Shown: piece after piece, positions 62,311 to 64,000 of the stretch
How positions within the stretch are numbered: the stretch's first letter is position 1
Layout of the letters: each line of letters starts with the position of its first letter
Assembly: GCA_023053575.1 (NCBI GenBank)
Contig: JAKZAP010000003.1
Location: forward strand, 5,866,561 to 5,930,560
Length of the DNA stretch: 64,000 bases
Direction of reading: 5' to 3'
From: Branchinecta lynchi
Lineage: Eukaryota; Arthropoda; Branchiopoda; Anostraca; Branchinectidae
Notes under the pieces: model-generated
Databases searched by the model: none
What the model was told of the DNA's origin: nothing
The model's input: the letters and a program-made list of their open reading frames with translations, nothing else
Position numbers and translations under genes: made by a program

Positions 62311-63028
62311 AAACTTTAAAATTAGGTGACCGAGGAACTAGACCGGCAAAGGTTCTGTGTTGTCAGCAGATGAGCCATTAGGTCCCTCTCCCCCCCCCCA
62401 CCCCATCGGCTTTGCATCAATTCATCTCGTCAGTTCCTAGATATTTTTTTGTTTATGACTTTTATTTCAGGACGTTTCTCATACGTCTAGCGTATTACTT
62501 AATTTGTTGTTTGAATGTTATTTGCAAATATTTCGATGGTCTTCGACGAATGCTTCCCTGAACTGATATCGACGACCTCTTCTAGCTTTACGCTAGTTGG
62601 TTAATATAACAGATTTATTGATTGATATTCACATGTTCACATATTCACATGAAAAATCAAGCGCCATCGTATGATTAACACGAATTTTTTTTTTAATTTT
62701 TTTTACTATTTGCTCTAGCATGACGTCTTGAATATAGGCAAGAGCGAGCAGTCTCTACGAAGGTCCCAATATTCCAACCAGTAGCGGCCAATCACAGCCG
62801 TTACCAAAATAGTTTTATACCAAAGAATGTTGAAATTTTAAACAGCCTTTGACCATTTGTACGTACTTTTAAATGTATATGTTATACTGATAAATTTGTG
62901 CATGACAGTACTCACCAATTTTGGTTCTGTAACCGTGAAAGTGTAAGCGAATAAATTACTGTTCTATTCTATCTAGAGCCATCCTCACAGCGCAAAATTC
63001 TACTATGAAACGGAAAATTTGAATCTCA
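62311..63028. other. Spacer
   Basis: A poly-C run at ~62390-62399 and GATTTATTGATTGATATTC (~62610), resembling a LINE tail. No gene recognised. Confidence 0.45.
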
Positions 63029-63333
63029 GAGCGTGTTCCATCCTACTTACCGTAGTTACTACGCATGACGTCACGAATTCTGGTTTTTCGCCGTCAAGGC
63101 TGGAACGATTTTTCTATTTTCCAGCAGGATCTCACGCTAGGGGCGAATCCGACCAATCACGTTACAGGGATGCGTAGTTATTACGCTTACTACGGTCCCG
63201 AGCATGGTAAGCAAATAGTAACTATTAGTTACTATTCCCACAAGGTTGGAACGGTCAGCGTAGTAACTTTTCATGAGGATGGAACGGAAATAGTAACTAT
63301 TAGTAACTATTGTTAGACGGGTGGAACACGCTC
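63029..63333. mobile_element. 305-bp MITE, TCA target duplication, copy 2
   Basis: Ends GAGCGTGTTCC and GGAACACGCTC, flanked by TCA on both sides (63026-63028, 63334-63336). Same length and nearly the same sequence as 16634-16938. A third copy begins at 63991 (GAGCGTGTTC) and runs off the window. Confidence 0.92.
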
Positions 63334-63344
63334 TCAATATAAAC

Positions 63345-63700
63345 GCGTCTTTTCAGTGGCCAGTGATCAGCTTGCGACAGGTTTCATACTGCTTGAACAC
63401 TTATTTTTTGTAAATCGTTTTCGTCAAGCATACAACACAGATACAAGCGCATGGAGGTACCACAAATAGCACGGAAATTCCACTATATGAAAATCGATTA
63501 TCCGTTAATAACGGAGCAACGAAATAACTTATTTTCATCGGACCTTCAAGCCTCTCTACGTGAATAGCTGATGAGTAACTAGATTGTCCTATCTCAGCTC
63601 TTTTCGGTTAACCTTTTAGTGTGATGGTGTGATTTAACACCTCGTCCTAACAGGAGATATATAAGCTTACCTTACAACCGACTTGCTCACGTTCACTTTC
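63345..63700 (-). repeat. Dispersed repeat G, copy 3 (inverted)
   Basis: The reverse of copy 2: GAGGTACCACAAATAGCACG, GAAATTCCACTATATGAAAA and GGAGCAACGAAATAACTTAT. Copies 2 and 3 form an inverted pair around the 305-bp MITE. Confidence 0.72.
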
Positions 63701-64000
63701 GTGACTCTTGAAAAAAATTTCAAGTTTTTAGTAGAAAATATTGTAATATCTCAATGACGAGAAAATAAGCTAAGCAACGATATTAGGTTCGTTCATGGTT
63801 TGACTTATTTAAAAAAAAAAAAAAAAAAAATCCCATTCTGTTCATAATAGGCAGCATTACCTTGCATCTGAATATACTGAATTATTTAAACTGTGTTGAG
63901 GGATTACTGATGTTTCACTATGAGCGTTTCGTAGTGGCGTGGGGAATATGAAAATCTTCCCGGCAAAGCCAAACTCAAAAGTGCTATCTGGAGCGTGTTC
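63701..64000. other. Window end
   Basis: An A-run at 63811-63829; the last ten bases are the start of a 305-bp-type MITE. Nothing else recognised. Confidence 0.5.

Overview
This is eukaryotic, intron-containing, A+T-rich DNA dominated by interspersed repeats. The protein families point to an arthropod: a UBXN1/SAKS1 cofactor with the invertebrate-type C2H2 insert, a TDRD12/Yb-like piRNA-pathway protein, Rh-type ammonium-transporter first exons, and a small secreted protein with Thr/Val-rich 'TVTxT' repeats like those I associate with branchiopod crustaceans. Crustacean is therefore my guess, at low to moderate confidence.

Layout. (1) About 105-8049, plus strand: the last five coding exons of a UBXN1-like gene. 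Its N-terminus lies left of the window and its introns are filled with repeats. (2) 8.1-28 kb: no recognisable host gene. This block consists of nested repeat elements: family B inside family A inside a minisatellite C array, a 22.0-22.9 kb minisatellite, and a LINE split by a family B copy carrying six ~281-bp tandem units. (3) 28.1-31.5 kb, plus strand: two homologous first exons of Rh glycoprotein type, ending at the same splice phase, with no downstream exons that I could find. (4) 54.6-37.1 kb, minus strand: the last four coding exons of a TDRD12-like gene. The splice phases fit without gaps; the helicase part lies beyond 54.6 kb or outside the window. Its 11.7-kb intron holds a complete two-exon secreted-protein gene on the plus strand (47.8-50.2 kb). 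(5) 54.6-64 kb: repeats, chiefly a degenerate non-LTR retrotransposon with a YVDD motif on the minus strand (~59.6-56.9 kb).

Most notable structure. Two abundant non-autonomous families (A and B) share one plan: a short palindromic or hairpin end, then minisatellite units, then a GACGGACA-type microsatellite, then a second palindromic or hairpin end. This resembles Helentron-associated elements (HINE, 'pearl', DINE). One family B copy (51.1 kb) contains what looks like the 3'-terminal coding exon and polyadenylation signal of an unrelated gene, i.e. a possible gene capture. Several MITEs have readable target-site duplications (TTA/TCA, TAA, TA, TTAA, and two with 7-8 bp), which suggest PIF/Harbinger-like, Tc1/mariner-like, piggyBac-like and hAT-like movers.

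Functionally the host genes look unrelated: ubiquitin/p97 adaptor, ammonium transport, germline small-RNA defence, and secretion. All splice sites were read by eye; no transcript evidence was available.
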